From contig DBXA01000186.1 of NCBI GenBank assembly GCA_002309235.1, forward strand, positions 2,865 through 8,511: DNA of 5,647 nucleotides, in the 5' to 3' direction. The notes under the pieces are model-generated. The model ran no database searches. It was not told the origin of the DNA and saw nothing but the letters and a program-made list of their open reading frames with translations. This DNA is from Christensenella sp. UBA1224. Lineage in GTDB: Bacteria > Bacillota > Clostridia > Christensenellales > Aristaeellaceae. A program made the position numbers and the translations under genes. Below, one piece after another: positions 5,273 through 5,647 of this stretch; within the stretch, counting starts at the first letter, position 1, and every line of letters starts with the position of its first letter.

Positions 5273-5647
5273 TTATTTCTTCTTGTTTTTGATATAGGTC
5301 TCATAGATCTTGATCCTGGCCTTTGCAGCGGCAAGAGTCTGTTCGAGCTCAGCTGTCTTTGTCTCTGCCTCTGTCTGAGCTTTCACCGCGGCATCCAGCT
5401 GATCAGTGAGATCCTCTATTTTGGTGTTGGCCGTCTTAAGATCTTCCGCCGCCGTTGCCGCATCCGCAAGCTGAGCAGTCAGATCTTCGATCGTAGCATT
5501 TGCCGTTTTGAGATCTTCAGCCGTTGTTTCCGCATCTGCGAGCTTCTCGGTCAGGTCCGCGATAGTGGTCTTCGCGTCTTCAAGATCTGTCGCGGCCGTT
5601 GCCGCATCTGCAAGCTGAGCAGTCAGGTCGTCGATCGTGGTTTTCGC
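5273..5647 (-). CDS. Coiled-coil repeat protein, C-terminal 124 residues (start outside the window)
   Basis: I do not recognise this protein. The visible part begins in frame at the window edge and ends at TAA (5275-5273), 36 nt before the glgA start. It consists of three 24-residue units starting AKTTIDDLTAQLADAA, AKTTIADLTEKLADAE and ANATIEDLTAQLADAA, then a fourth partial unit (ANTKIEDLTDQL). After that comes a non-repeated helical end with AELEQTLAAAKARIKIYETYI and a basic terminus, NKKK. Regular spacing of Ile/Leu/Ala with charged residues between, and no Pro or Gly, indicates a continuous amphipathic helix, probably a coiled coil. No membrane helix, sorting signal or catalytic motif is seen in this part. 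The gene may be co-transcribed with glgA, since no terminator separates them. The function depends on the missing N-terminus. Confidence 0.85.
   Translation of the reverse strand, partial: AKTTIDDLTAQLADAATAATDLEDAKTTIADLTEKLADAETTAEDLKTANATIEDLTAQLADAATAAEDLKTANTKIEDLTDQLDAAVKAQTEAETKTAELEQTLAAAKARIKIYETYIKNKKK
5360..5647 (-). repeat. 72-bp tandem repeat array, three full units and one degenerate
   Basis: In-frame units lie at 5647-5576, 5575-5504 and 5503-5432, with a decayed fourth at 5431-5360. By hand count, unit 1 and unit 3 agree at about 57 of 72 bases, while unit 2 agrees with unit 1 at about 51 and with unit 3 at about 52. The array is cut by the window edge and probably continues upstream. 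Confidence 0.85.

Noticed and set aside
5360..5647. 72-bp repeats as a CRISPR array
   Set aside because: The units are in frame, contiguous without unique spacers, and diverge mostly as protein-coding repeats do.

Overview
The window comes from a mid-GC bacterium, most likely a Clostridia-type Bacillota. The evidence is a short NusA without C-terminal AR repeats, the rimP-nusA-ylxR (rnpM) gene order, strong GGAGG ribosome binding sites, heavy use of ATA and AGA codons, and a clostridial style of WG-repeat and GNAT proteins. I cannot name the genus. Every supported gene lies on the minus strand, so transcription runs from high to low coordinates.

Layout in the direction of transcription. (1) 5647-5273: the C-terminal 124 residues of an unrecognised protein built from 24-residue coiled-coil-like repeats; its N-terminus lies outside the window. 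(2) 5236-3629: glgA, a complete GT5 glycogen synthase with an unusual 59-residue Lys-rich tail. (3) A 13-bp hairpin directly after glgA. (4) 3558-3082: a small GNAT acetyltransferase. (5) 3066-1822: an exported WG-repeat protein of unknown role. (6) A 100-bp gap holding an extended -10 promoter that overlaps a weak terminator-like stem. (7) 1694-1212: rimP, best started at a TTG codon. (8) 1184-51: nusA. (9) 47-1: the first codons of ylxR/rnpM.

Two functional blocks meet at the gap 1722-1821. The rimP-nusA-ylxR block is the conserved translation/transcription operon (30S maturation, transcription elongation and termination, RNase P modulation), which usually continues with a ribosomal L7Ae-like protein, infB and rbfA. 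The upstream block (repeat protein, glgA, GNAT, WG protein) is co-directional with short gaps, but no shared pathway can be read from the sequence. Only glgA has a firm function, storage-glucan synthesis.

I do not see an undescribed multi-gene system here. The points most worth a second look are the repeat protein with its apparent higher-order duplication, the basic repeat tail on GlgA, the duplicated leader and TTG start of rimP, and the hairpin/TATAAT/start-codon overlap between glgA and the GNAT gene.
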